Source: Alkalihalobacillus sp. AL-G (GTDB lineage: Bacteria > Bacillota > Bacilli > Bacillales > Fictibacillaceae). Taken from it: a stretch of 64,000 nucleotides of DNA. A program made the position numbers and the translations under genes. Below the pieces are notes generated by a model. The model was not told the DNA's origin, searched no databases, and saw only the letters and a program-made list of their open reading frames with translations. Position 1 is the first letter of the stretch, and the number at the start of each line of letters is the position of its first letter. The stretch covers positions 4,030,001-4,094,000 of the forward strand of contig NZ_CP094656.1 in the NCBI RefSeq assembly GCF_030643805.1, given 5' to 3'. Shown in pieces: positions 35,229 to 43,395 of this stretch.

Positions 35229-35342
35229 TTATCGAAATTCTACCAATCTTCCTTCCGAATCCGTGTATCCATCAGGACCCCATATAAGTAGGTCGGGACC
35301 CCAAAGGATGGCATAGTTACTATTTATGAATGTGATTGTCAT
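35229..35342 (-). CDS. 37-residue protein translationally coupled to parR
   Basis: The ATG overlaps the parR stop codon (ATGA), a standard coupling arrangement, and the frame ends at TAA just before the operon terminator. The peptide begins MTITFINSNYAILWGPDLLI and ends WGPDGYTDSEGRLVEFR. It is amphipathic, has two WGPD motifs 9 residues apart, and has no signal peptide. I know no family for it. It could be an accessory factor of the partition system or a remnant; position and intact frame favour a real gene. Confidence 0.5.
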   Translation of the reverse strand: MTITFINSNYAILWGPDLLIWGPDGYTDSEGRLVEFR

Positions 35343-35917
35343 TTATTCATACTAGAAAGAAAGTCACCTAACGGATCATCGTCTTCATCGAGGTTTTCCT
35401 CTTGATCCATTTGTGAATGGAGCTCATCTTGGAGATTATCTAAGCTTAAGTCATCAAGCTCACTCTCGATTTCATTCCATTTCCTTTCTTCATTCGGTTG
35501 AACTTCCTTCGATTTCTCAGAAGGCAGCGTTGTTGCGGCTTCCTCCTGAAGATACAGCGCCTCTTCAATATTGACCGATTTACTATTTAGTGAAGCGAGT
35601 AGAGTCGTAGCACGCATCGGATCCATAAGAAGTTGATAGAGTATACTTCCGATCAAAGCCTCAGAGTGCTCGTGCTTGATCCAATTCCGCTGCTCCTTCG
35701 TCAACTGCTTCGGTAAAGGTATCGTAACCGTTTCCCTCTCTTTAGCCAGACTTTCACTGACCCCCCGCAAAACATATTGAGCAATTTTACTAGAAAAATT
35801 TCTTCGCTCTGTTTCCTTTAGGTTTTGCAGTTGTTTTAAAAGATGATCCGGTGTATCAGAAGGAACCCGGAATGTAATCGACTGCCCTCGTTCTACACCT
35901 TTCTTAGAGTCTCTCAT
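35339..35917 (-). CDS. parR: ParR-like DNA-binding adaptor of an actin-type partition system
   Basis: The 192-residue protein has a ribbon-helix-helix-like N-terminus (SITFRVPSDTPDHLLKQLQN ... RNFSSKIAQYVLRGV). A middle helical region follows, and the tail is long, acidic and probably disordered (about 130-192, many Glu and Asp), ending PLGDFLSSMNK. Type II ParR proteins bind centromere iterons with such a fold and contact the actin filament end with their C-terminus. It starts 9 bases after parM, after TAGGGTGG. Assignment rests on gene order and fold pattern; sequence similarity to known ParR proteins is low. Confidence 0.65.
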   Translation of the reverse strand: MRDSKKGVERGQSITFRVPSDTPDHLLKQLQNLKETERRNFSSKIAQYVLRGVSESLAKERETVTIPLPKQLTKEQRNWIKHEHSEALIGSILYQLLMDPMRATTLLASLNSKSVNIEEALYLQEEAATTLPSEKSKEVQPNEERKWNEIESELDDLSLDNLQDELHSQMDQEENLDEDDDPLGDFLSSMNK

Positions 35918-35926
35918 TTAACCACC

Positions 35927-37108
35927 CTACTTAGCTGCAGCAGTCTCTTTCTTCATTTCTCTCGTTTCTTTCGTAGTTTTGCGAAGATAATCAGAGATCA
36001 GCTTATAATAAGCATTCGCCATCATCCAAATGCTTTCATTTTCATCCTCAAAAAATTCGATGTTGAAGCCATCCAGCTTGTTATTCAACGTTTTCAAGTA
36101 ATCCTTCAAAACTGCAGAGCCCCCGCCAACGAAATAACAAATTTCAGATTGAGAGTTTTTCTGCCATACATTTCTGAGGTAGCGATATTCCTTTTTCGCT
36201 AGCTCCAAAAGGATACGGTCGGTTATGTCATGAACATTCGTCCGACTACCTTTTACCATGATATGATGGCGATCATTTTTACGAGTGATAATATCGACTA
36301 CATCACGGCGGCTATCCAGCTGGACACCATGCTTCGTTAGAATTTCATCACGGATCATTTCAAGCGACTCAGCAACACCAAGGTTGAAACCTTGAGCCTT
36401 GTCATCATCGACATTCCGATTCCTAATAACCGCAATATCCGTCGAAAGACCTCCGATATCCTGAATGAGGATTTGCTTGTCGATCAATTCTTTGTTAATG
36501 ATATTCAAGTCATTATCCATTACAAGATTAACAAAAGCTGCAAATCCCTCAGGATACACCTTCACCTCATCAAATTTAAGATTCACCTTCATGCCTTGAT
36601 AACGTGGCGTTACTAAAAACTCAATCTGGTGAACCGACCCTAGTAATTGAGAACGATAGCCTACGTCCTTGCCTTCCTTAACCTCTCGCAGTGGCAGGCC
36701 TGTCCCAAGCGTATAGTTAGCTTCAATAACATTTTGAGAGTTCTTTGAATTTTTAAAACCATCATGACCTACTGCATCCAATGCTAATGAAGCAAATAGC
36801 ATGACGAGCGTCTGATCTTCCTCTGATTTACTGCTTCCAGGATCCAATTCGGTTGAATTATTCGTTTTCGTTGCTAGATTCCCGACACGGTAAACAGCAT
36901 TATTTTCTTTTAGGGCAGGGGAGTGGACACGAATATGTAAGTTATCAAGTGGGTTTTTCTCGTCCAACTCTTCGATTCCAATGACAGGACGGTCCTCCAT
37001 GTCTCTTGCAATTACATTCGGTATATACAATTCGTTTTCAAGCTTCCCAAAGTTTGCTTTAACGGCATCATTACCAACATCAACAGCGGCAATTCTAGAT
37101 TTTGTCAT
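35927..37108 (-). CDS. parM: Actin-like segregation ATPase (ParM/StbA family)
   Basis: The 393-residue protein fits the ParM/StbA actin-like pattern. Phosphate-1 motif is AAVDVGNDAVKANFG (residues 8-22), phosphate-2 is IQDIGGLSTDIAVIRN (about 213-228), and the adenosine motif is CYFVGGGSAVLKDYL (about 338-352); the substrate loop TGLPLREVKEGK is near residue 135. ParM proteins polymerise with ATP and push sister plasmids apart. A basic C-terminal tail rich in Lys and Glu is unusual. It is the first gene of an operon with parR. Its promoter lies just below an iteron array, as in type II par loci. Confidence 0.85.
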   Translation of the reverse strand: MTKSRIAAVDVGNDAVKANFGKLENELYIPNVIARDMEDRPVIGIEELDEKNPLDNLHIRVHSPALKENNAVYRVGNLATKTNNSTELDPGSSKSEEDQTLVMLFASLALDAVGHDGFKNSKNSQNVIEANYTLGTGLPLREVKEGKDVGYRSQLLGSVHQIEFLVTPRYQGMKVNLKFDEVKVYPEGFAAFVNLVMDNDLNIINKELIDKQILIQDIGGLSTDIAVIRNRNVDDDKAQGFNLGVAESLEMIRDEILTKHGVQLDSRRDVVDIITRKNDRHHIMVKGSRTNVHDITDRILLELAKKEYRYLRNVWQKNSQSEICYFVGGGSAVLKDYLKTLNNKLDGFNIEFFEDENESIWMMANAYYKLISDYLRKTTKETREMKKETAAAK

Positions 37109-37148
37109 ATAAATAATACCCCTCTCAGAGAAAGTAAGTTACCATTCC

Positions 37149-37176
37149 AACATATTAAAAACAGGACAGGGCGTCA
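37149..37176 (-). promoter_or_regulatory. Probable parM promoter
   Basis: On the minus strand TTGACG (37176-37171) and TATGTT (37154-37149) are 16 bases apart. It sits between the iterons and parM, so ParR bound upstream could repress it, as in other type II partition loci. GAGAGGGG then precedes the parM ATG. Confidence 0.55.
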
Positions 37177-37201
37177 ATCCGTCTTTGGAAGTGTTCTTTT
37201 T

Positions 37202-37370
37202 GTATACACGTGTGCAACTTCCGTATACATGCGTACAAATTCGTTTACGTGTTTACAATCTTGCAAACTACTGACACATCAACATGTACGCGTATTTGTT
37301 TACATGTACACATCTTTGTACACGTTATGTATGCGGTTTTGTGCACATGTGTACATTTTTGCAAACATTC
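37202..37370. repeat. Phased iteron array, candidate parC centromere
   Basis: Motifs of the form GTnTACA with partial dyad symmetry begin at about 37202, 37223, 37243, 37263, 37284, 37298, 37318, 37341 and 37361. Examples are GTATACACGTGTGCA, GTATACATGCGTACA and GTGCACATGTGTACA. Mean spacing is close to 20 bases, two helical turns, so sites face one side of the helix. The array lies directly upstream of the parM promoter. Confidence 0.7.
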
Positions 37371-37439
37371 ATTTTAATAGTAAAAAACTCTCCCGTGTTC
37401 GGCTTATCGCCCGAAAAAAACACTACTATAATCTGAGGA

Positions 37440-37782
37440 TCGATTAGAGGTTTATAAGAAAATCTGTAGTCTAAGAAAACAACGGCCAGGGCATTGAGGG
37501 GTCGCCTACATGCTTGCGAAGATAAAGACAGCTGATGTTAGGAGTTATTCTTGTCGTTAATTAGCATTATATGTTGATTAAAGGAACAAATAAGCTCGAA
37601 ACCTGGTATAGTCCGATGATTCTTTGGAGATAGCGTCATATATGGAAGTTTTCGGTAAAAATCCTCATTAAAAAAATCCCTTAAAGTATGTATGGTAGGA
37701 TCGTAATATAGTTGGTGTCGAAAAAGCACTCTTATAGGTAATGTATCATGTAAAAGAGGAAGCAGATTGTTGGATTTTCCCG
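37440..37782. other. Intergenic region without a convincing gene
   Basis: Between the iterons and the hairpin array there is one 63-codon minus-strand frame starting with GTG at 37729. It lacks a ribosome binding site and any known motif, so I do not call it. Nothing else is recognisable. Confidence 0.4.
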
Positions 37783-37970
37783 TATGAGCTCTTTCATAGC
37801 GTGCGCTTTACACATCTTATACTATCAAATGTGTTCATGAACCTTTCATAGTGAGGGTTTCGTACTTTTTCCGCATCAAATCATCGTTATGAACCCTTCA
37901 TAGCGACGGTTTAGCACTTTTCCTGCTCTAAACTGTCCGCATAAACCTCTTATGGTGACAGTTTCACACC
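37783..37970. repeat. Four-unit tandem array of imperfect hairpins (52-53 nt period)
   Basis: Units begin at 37783, 37835, 37888 and 37940. In units 3 and 4 each unit is an imperfect palindrome of about 35 bases, such as AAATCATCGTTATGAA facing TTCATAGCGACGGTTT, and AAACTGTCCGCATAA facing TTATGGTGACAGTTT; units 1 and 2 pair less well. A conserved spacer of about 17 bases (ACTTTTTCC or ACTTTTCCT core) joins the units. Base changes often preserve pairing. Confidence 0.7.
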
Positions 37971-38010
37971 AAAAAAAACAACACATCTACGTCTGCAGAT
38001 GCGTTGTTCA
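37971..38010 (-). terminator. Terminator of the lhgO operon
   Basis: On the minus strand AACAACGCATCT pairs with AGATGTGTTGTT over an 8-nt loop, and eight T follow, 10 bases after the lhgO stop codon. Confidence 0.85.
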
Positions 38011-38019
38011 AACGAGCAG

Positions 38020-39231
38020 TCAGTTCCCCACATGATAACTTGTATGCTCTTCAAAATAGCTTACGACCTTTTTACCGATTTCTATCGATGCAGTCGCTGC
38101 AGGCGAAGGTGCATTGCATACATGGATACTTCGATCATGTTGAATGATCACGAAGTCATCCAGTAGATTTCCCTTTGGTCCCAACGCCTGAGCCCTGACA
38201 CCCGCCTTAGATGGCTGAATATCTTCCTCCGTAATGTCCGGGATAAACCGTTGTACGTCCTTAATAAACGCCTTCTTACAGTAAGAACGGACCATTTCCT
38301 TAAGCCCTTCAGACAGATTTTGGCTCACTAACTTTAAAAACCCTGGATAAGTCAGTGTTTCAAAAAGATCTTTCAAATTGATGTCTGACTTTTTGTACCC
38401 TTCTCGCTTGAAGCTGAGCACCGCATTCGGTCCGATCATAATTCTACCATCCATCATCCTTGTAAAATGAACACCCAAAAACGGAAAGTCGGGGTTTGGA
38501 ACAGGATAAATGAGATTATTGACGAGATGGCGTTTCTCGGGCTTTAACTCATAGTACTCTCCCCGGAACGGAACAATCTTCATATCGGTTTTAATATTCG
38601 CCATTTTTGCAACGCGATCACTCAATAGACCTGAACAATTAATGAGGAATCGGCTTTGATAATCACCATGATTCGTGCTGACCTTTACACCATCGTCCTT
38701 AGCCACAATGTCTTTAACCTCTGTATTCAAGGCGATTTCGCCACAGTTCTTCTTAATCAAATCGGCAAATACTTCTGCTACCTGCTCATAATTCACAATC
38801 CCTGTACTCGGAACGCGGATTGCACGGATACCGTCTACATGAGGCTCAATCGCCTTCAATTCGTCAACAGAAATCCTTTCGACTTCAAGCTGATTTTCCA
38901 AACCTCTATTATAAAGGTTATCGAGAAGCGGCAGCTCTGATTCGTTCGTTGCAACGATGACCTTTCCACAAATATCATGCTCGATCCCGTGTTGCTTACA
39001 AAACAGCGTCATTTCCTCGTTTCCTTTGCGGGCCAATTCCGCTTTCAGACTACCCGGTTTATAGTAAATGCCTGAATGGATAACACCGCTATTTCTTCCT
39101 GTTTGATGTGCCGAAAGCGTTGATTCTTTTTCCACCAGTACAATAGATGCTTTTGGGTAGCGGCGGCTCAGTTCCATACCGACGGAAAGGCCAACTATGC
39201 CGCCACCGATTATTGTAAAATCATACACCAT
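38020..39231 (-). CDS. lhgO: L-2-hydroxyglutarate oxidase (LhgO-like)
   Basis: The 403-residue protein is a DAO-superfamily flavoprotein. FAD motif is IIGGGIVGLSVGMEL (residues 7-21), followed by EKESTLSAHQTGRNSGVIHS, the characteristic covalent/active-site region of LhgO/L2HGDH, and late GVRAQALGPKGNLLDDF and NAPSPAATASIEIG. LhgO oxidises L-2-hydroxyglutarate to 2-oxoglutarate and passes electrons to quinones at the membrane. AAAAGGAG precedes the ATG. It follows an Nramp-like transporter gene and an FCD-type regulator, which suggests an uptake-and-oxidation operon for a hydroxy acid. Confidence 0.88.
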   Translation of the reverse strand: MVYDFTIIGGGIVGLSVGMELSRRYPKASIVLVEKESTLSAHQTGRNSGVIHSGIYYKPGSLKAELARKGNEEMTLFCKQHGIEHDICGKVIVATNESELPLLDNLYNRGLENQLEVERISVDELKAIEPHVDGIRAIRVPSTGIVNYEQVAEVFADLIKKNCGEIALNTEVKDIVAKDDGVKVSTNHGDYQSRFLINCSGLLSDRVAKMANIKTDMKIVPFRGEYYELKPEKRHLVNNLIYPVPNPDFPFLGVHFTRMMDGRIMIGPNAVLSFKREGYKKSDINLKDLFETLTYPGFLKLVSQNLSEGLKEMVRSYCKKAFIKDVQRFIPDITEEDIQPSKAGVRAQALGPKGNLLDDFVIIQHDRSIHVCNAPSPAATASIEIGKKVVSYFEEHTSYHVGN

Positions 39232-39265
39232 CCTGGTTTTCTCTCCTTTTTATGATGCTAAGGTC

Positions 39266-39291
39266 GAAAGCCGTGCAATTGCACGGCTTTC
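39266..39291. repeat. Perfect 26-bp palindrome between the transporter gene and lhgO
   Basis: GAAAGCCGTGCAA is followed directly by its exact complement. On the transcribed minus strand no T run follows, so it is more likely an RNA processing or stabilising hairpin within the operon, or a weak terminator on the plus strand. Confidence 0.6.
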
Positions 39292-39304
39292 AGCTTTTCT
39301 ATTT

Positions 39305-40606
39305 TTAAAACATATCAATGAGCTTCATGACTCCTAGATAAGCAAACAGGAGAACGCACCCTGTCAATACGGAATTTGTAACCCATCCGTTCTGGTAATC
39401 CTTATCAATTCGGTTTGAGTTGAGGAGCCACAATAACGAGATCGCCAAGAATGGCATGAACAGTGCCCCCAACGCTCCATAAATGATGACGATTGCTACT
39501 GGTTTTCCGAAGAAAAGAAGCAGCATCGGCGGGAAGGTCAACCAACAAAGGTAAAATCGATATGCTAGATCCTTTTGGGAGACAGGCTTTTCCGCTCTCT
39601 CGTCCGCGTCGTTTTTCTTTTTACGTACAATTCGTACAAAGTCAGCAAACAGGTAAGGAACCCCATTCCAAACTCCTAGTAGGGATGAAAATGCTGCAGA
39701 CCATGCCCCGATCAGGAACATCCATTTCGCAAAGCTTCCGAAGTCTGCGGCAAACAGTGTTGCAAGTGTTACTAATCCTTCTTCTCCTTTAATTTCAACA
39801 CCGGAACCAAACAGGAATTCTGCACCTACGATTAATAGAGATAATGTGAAAAGTGCTGTAATTCCATACCCGACAGCGGAATCGACACGCATCATCGGTA
39901 CCCAGCCTTTACCACGCCAGTTCTTTTGCTGGAGCCAGTAGCCGTAGGATGCCATTGTGATCGTTCCACCCACACCGCCAAGTAATCCTAACACGAGCAA
40001 TAATGATCCACTTTCAATTCTTGGAATCAAAAGACCTGAGAATAGGTTGCCGACATCAGGTGCAACAAGAATTGCCGAACCAACTACGGTGATGAACATG
40101 ACACCAATCAAGAAAATCATGATTTTCTCGAAGAATCCATAACGTCCTGTCCATACGAGTATAAACCCAGCTAGTCCATGGATGATTGCCCAAGCCCACA
40201 GGGGCATGACTGGAAACATCGTATACATCATCAGCGCACTTGTAGACATGGCCGCAGCACCATAACTGAAGCCCCATAAAATCGAGTAAACTCCAAAGTA
40301 ACCTGTTGCCCATTTTCCGAGTGAGCGCCAGCCTTCCAGCATCGTTGAGCCAGTAGCAAGGTGCCAGCGTCCCATCCCTTCAGTCAGATAAAATTTTAAT
40401 ATGGAACCTAAAAGTATTGCCCAACCGTACGTCATACCGAACGCTGCACCTGCTACAAGCGCCGCAATCAAATCACCCGTACCTACACCAGTAGCAGCGG
40501 TAACAAAACCAGGTCCAACCGTTTTTAATTTCCCTCCGAACGTCGTCGGCGGTACTGGTTGACTTTTCGTATTTCCTTGCGCATTCTGAACTGTTTCTGT
40601 GTTCAC
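39305..40606 (-). CDS. Nramp-superfamily transporter lacking the metal-binding motifs
   Basis: The protein has about 433 residues and eleven hydrophobic helices. The N-terminal block GPGFVTAATGVGTGDLIAAL aligns with Nramp helix 1, but the metal-ligating DPGN is replaced by GVGTGD. In helix 6 the MPH motif is replaced (GGTITMASYGYWLQQ). It is therefore unlikely to carry Mn or Fe by the known mechanism. The GTG at 40606 is the start, since GGGAGGGA lies 5 bases upstream. It sits between the regulator and lhgO genes, so an organic acid substrate is plausible but unproven. Confidence 0.75.
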   Translation of the reverse strand: MNTETVQNAQGNTKSQPVPPTTFGGKLKTVGPGFVTAATGVGTGDLIAALVAGAAFGMTYGWAILLGSILKFYLTEGMGRWHLATGSTMLEGWRSLGKWATGYFGVYSILWGFSYGAAAMSTSALMMYTMFPVMPLWAWAIIHGLAGFILVWTGRYGFFEKIMIFLIGVMFITVVGSAILVAPDVGNLFSGLLIPRIESGSLLLVLGLLGGVGGTITMASYGYWLQQKNWRGKGWVPMMRVDSAVGYGITALFTLSLLIVGAEFLFGSGVEIKGEEGLVTLATLFAADFGSFAKWMFLIGAWSAAFSSLLGVWNGVPYLFADFVRIVRKKKNDADERAEKPVSQKDLAYRFYLCWLTFPPMLLLFFGKPVAIVIIYGALGALFMPFLAISLLWLLNSNRIDKDYQNGWVTNSVLTGCVLLFAYLGVMKLIDMF

Positions 40607-40649
40607 CTTGATCCCTCCCAAAATTAATTTTAATTCCAAATAAAATACA

Positions 40650-41345
40650 TTATAAATACCTTTGCTTTACTTTTTGGAGGTGATCACGCATAGCATCCCT
40701 TGCCGCTTGGGGATCACCTTCCTTGATCGCTTCATAAATTTGTAAATGTTCATGGAGGATTTCCTTGCTCTTTCCTGGGACTTCCAATGTTTTCGTCCGG
40801 CTCTCTTCCAACCCTGCAAAAAGCTCGCCTGAAACCATATCCATAACTCTGAAAATCAAGGAGTTTCGTGCTGCCTTCGCAATGCAAATGTGGAACTGAT
40901 AATCCTCATCTGCAGCCAACGTTTTGTTTCGAACTGCCTGTTCCAACCGCTCGTACGCTTTCCCAAGCAATTCAATGGTTTTCTTATCGCTTCGCACCGC
41001 GGCATAATACGCTGCATCCCCTTCAATCGACTGTCTTAATTCCATGAGCTCGACCATATTGACCGATCGTCCTTGTAAAATTGTATTGATTTTTTCAAGA
41101 ATGTCTTCTTTACTGTTCTTTAATAAATAAACGCCGCTGCCTTGTTTAATTTGTACAACCCCGGCGGCTTCCAATACGCTGAATGCCTCCTTCACGGAGG
41201 TTCTTGACACACTTAACGTACTTGCCAACACTCGTTCAGACGGCAACTTTTCTCCTGGGAGAATACCTCCTCCTTTAATCGCCATTTGGATCTGTTTAAC
41301 AATGTGCTGATAAAGCCGTTTCTTTTTGATAGGCGATAGATTCAT
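40650..41345 (-). CDS. GntR-family regulator with FCD domain (FadR/LldR type)
   Basis: The 231-residue protein has a winged helix (YQHIVKQIQMAIKGGGILPG ... LPSERVLASTLSVSRTSVKEA) and an all-helical FCD effector domain with metal/ligand His in FHICIAKAA and HEHLQIYEAI. FCD regulators usually bind hydroxy acids or dicarboxylates such as lactate, gluconate or glycolate. It is the first gene of the operon with the Nramp-like transporter and LhgO, and probably autoregulates it. Confidence 0.88.
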   Translation of the reverse strand: MNLSPIKKKRLYQHIVKQIQMAIKGGGILPGEKLPSERVLASTLSVSRTSVKEAFSVLEAAGVVQIKQGSGVYLLKNSKEDILEKINTILQGRSVNMVELMELRQSIEGDAAYYAAVRSDKKTIELLGKAYERLEQAVRNKTLAADEDYQFHICIAKAARNSLIFRVMDMVSGELFAGLEESRTKTLEVPGKSKEILHEHLQIYEAIKEGDPQAARDAMRDHLQKVKQRYL

Positions 41346-41373
41346 AACTTACAAACACCCTCTCAAAAACTTA

Positions 41374-41427
41374 ACTGGGCAAGTGGATGGTCCAGTTGTA
41401 TACACTCTAGTATAAAAACGCTTACAT
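41374..41427 (-). promoter_or_regulatory. Operator and cre-like site upstream of the FCD regulator
   Basis: AACTGG (41373-41378) and CCAGTT (41392-41397) form an inverted repeat just upstream of the regulator start and could be its operator. On the minus strand, ATGTAAGCGTTTTTAT at 41427-41412 matches the CcpA cre consensus WTGNAANCGNWWNCAW at all but one defined position, so glucose repression is likely. Confidence 0.5.
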
Positions 41428-41641
41428 TTCAACAATATTCAGAAAATAAATGCTTCCTTTCTACTCATAAAGCTATAATGTTCAAAGTACAGTGCTTTAT
41501 ATCAGACTTTCAGATCAATATATAACTCTTCTAAGCTACTATTTTCCTATTATCATTAATTTCAGAATAGTCTTTAAAAGTAGACTATGTTACAATTATT
41601 AAAAATACTGTTACAACAAACTTCGAGCAAGGAGTATTTCA

Positions 41642-42364
41642 ATGATTAAATTTGAAAACGTAAACAAATGGTTTGGGGACAATCATGTACTCAAAGACAT
41701 TAATATGGAAATTGAAAACGGTGAAGTGGTTGTCGTCATCGGCCCTAGTGGGTCTGGCAAAAGTACTCTGATCCGCTGTATCAATGGACTTGAAGGATTT
41801 AAGGACGGACAAGTCGTTGTCAATGACCACAGCTTAAGCGATAAAAAGATTAAATTGAATGAATTCCGAAAAGACATCAGTATGGTATTTCAGCATTTTA
41901 ATCTTTATCCACATATGAGTGTCCTGGACAACGTAACATTTGCCCCGCGTAAGGTTTTAAAGCTGCCTAAATTAAAGGCGGAGGACGAGGCTAAACACTA
42001 TCTTGATAAAGTTGGCATTTTAGAAAAAGCAAGTGCACGCCCTTCTCAGCTATCTGGTGGCCAACAACAACGTGTAGCCATTGCTCGAGGACTCGCGATG
42101 AAGCCGAAGATTCTATTGTTCGATGAACCGACCTCTGCACTCGATCCTGAGATGATTAATGAAGTATTAGAGGTTATGAAACTATTAGCAAAAGAAGGTT
42201 CAACGATGGTTGTCGTCACGCACGAAATGGGATTTGCTCGTGAGGTGGCAGACCGGGTTATTTTTATGGATGAAGGACAAATTGTTGAGGTGAATACGCC
42301 AGAGGAGTTCTTCACCAATCCGAAGGAAGACAGGGCAAAGAACTTCTTAAGCAAAATCTTGTAA
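41642..42364 (+). CDS. glnQ: Glutamine-type amino acid ABC transporter ATPase
   Basis: The 240-residue protein is a polar amino acid ABC ATPase: Walker [11 protein letters not shown]-loop [14 protein letters not shown], signature [19 protein letters not shown], Walker [16 protein letters not shown]-loop [10 protein letters not shown]. It heads an operon with a binding lipoprotein and two permeases in the order of B. subtilis glnQHMP. AAGGAG precedes the ATG. Substrate could be glutamine, glutamate or both. Confidence 0.88.
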   Translation: MIKFENVNKWFGDNHVLKDINMEIENGEVVVVIGPSGSGKSTLIRCINGLEGFKDGQVVVNDHSLSDKKIKLNEFRKDISMVFQHFNLYPHMSVLDNVTFAPRKVLKLPKLKAEDEAKHYLDKVGILEKASARPSQLSGGQQQRVAIARGLAMKPKILLFDEPTSALDPEMINEVLEVMKLLAKEGSTMVVVTHEMGFAREVADRVIFMDEGQIVEVNTPEEFFTNPKEDRAKNFLSKIL

Positions 42365-42411
42365 TCAGCGCCCTTCTCATAAATTACATTTAATAATAAG
42401 GGGGATTTACC

Positions 42412-43263
42412 GTGAGACGAACGTTAATGGTCATGTTAGCAATGATACTTAGTTTTAGTTTCCTTTTAGCAGCATGTGGAGGGGACGGTTCTGGCGATGT
42501 TGAAGCTGGTACATTAGATGGTATTAAAGAGAGAGGTAAGTTGGTTGCTGGCGTAAAATATGACGTTAAGCTGTTTGGCTTAAAGGATCCTGAATCAGGT
42601 GATGTAAAAGGCTATGACATCGACTTGATGAAAGCCTTAGCAAAACACATTTTCGGTGAAGACAAGGATATTGATGAAATTCTTGAACTTGTACAGGTTA
42701 ACTCAAAAACGCGTATGGAAATGGCATCCAGCGGGGAAATCGACCTTGCTTCAGCAACCGCGACGATTACCGCTGAGCGTGAGGAAACGGTTGACTTCAG
42801 TAACGTGTATTTCGTTGCAGGTCAATCACTCCTTGTCAAAGAAGGCAGTGATATCAAGAGTATTGAAGACCTCGGTGCAGATACCACGGTCATTGCTGTA
42901 AAAGGATCGACAAGTGAAAAGAACATCAGGGAAAAAGCTCCGGATGCTAAAGTAAGCTTGTATGACGATTATGCTCAAGCATTTACTGCGTTGAAATCCG
43001 GGAAAGGTGACACACTTACGACGGATAACGCGATCCTTGCTGGTATGCATAAGCAAGACCCAAGTTATGTTTTAACAGGTGGTTTATTTACAGAAGAGCC
43101 ATACGGAATGATCTTCAATTCTGAGGATGACGAATTCAGAGAATATGTAAATGACTTCTTAAATGAAATGAAGGAGTCTGGTGAATTAGCGGAAATCCAT
43201 AAAAAATGGTTTGGCGAAGCACCACCAGAAAACATTTTAAAAGAAAATCCTCACCTTAATTAA
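42412..43263 (+). CDS. glnH: Glutamine/glutamate-binding lipoprotein
   Basis: The 283-residue protein has a lipoprotein signal peptide with lipobox LLAACGG (Cys near residue 22), followed by an SBP_bac_3 domain: GKLVAGVKYDVKLFGLKDPE, GYDIDLMKALAKHIFGE, and EREETVDFSNVYFVAGQSLL. It delivers substrate to the GlnM/GlnP permease. The start is GTG after AAGGGGG. A stem-loop follows the gene, probably so that more binding protein than permease is made. Confidence 0.88.
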   Translation: MRRTLMVMLAMILSFSFLLAACGGDGSGDVEAGTLDGIKERGKLVAGVKYDVKLFGLKDPESGDVKGYDIDLMKALAKHIFGEDKDIDEILELVQVNSKTRMEMASSGEIDLASATATITAEREETVDFSNVYFVAGQSLLVKEGSDIKSIEDLGADTTVIAVKGSTSEKNIREKAPDAKVSLYDDYAQAFTALKSGKGDTLTTDNAILAGMHKQDPSYVLTGGLFTEEPYGMIFNSEDDEFREYVNDFLNEMKESGELAEIHKKWFGEAPPENILKENPHLN

Positions 43264-43324
43264 GAAAAGCGGAAGTGAAGTGGAGCTAGATATTATATCT
43301 TAGCCGTAAATTCATACGTTTAAA

Positions 43325-43357
43325 TCGGGGTTGGTGTATTCCACCGACCCCATTTTA
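43325..43357 (+). terminator. Partial terminator or stabilising hairpin between glnH and glnM
   Basis: GGGGTTGGTG and CACCGACCCC form a strong stem over a short loop, and CATTTTAATT follows. Because glnM and glnP lie downstream in the same direction, it is expected to be leaky. Confidence 0.65.
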
Positions 43358-43395
43358 ATTGCTCGTTAGGGTATAACTTTTCAACAAGAAGAATC

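Noticed and set aside
37538-37729. 63-codon minus-strand frame between iterons and hairpin array
   Set aside because: GTG start with no ribosome binding site, no known motif, and position in an otherwise noncoding stretch.
37783-37970. CRISPR-like array (repeat about 35, spacer about 17)
   Set aside because: The spacers are alike and the palindromic repeats are diverged, the reverse of a CRISPR array. There are only four units, and no cas gene is in the window.
33413-38010. Prophage or integrated plasmid
   Set aside because: No integrase, replication, capsid or transfer gene is present, and no att-like direct repeats were found; only the partition cassette and one IS are mobile in character.
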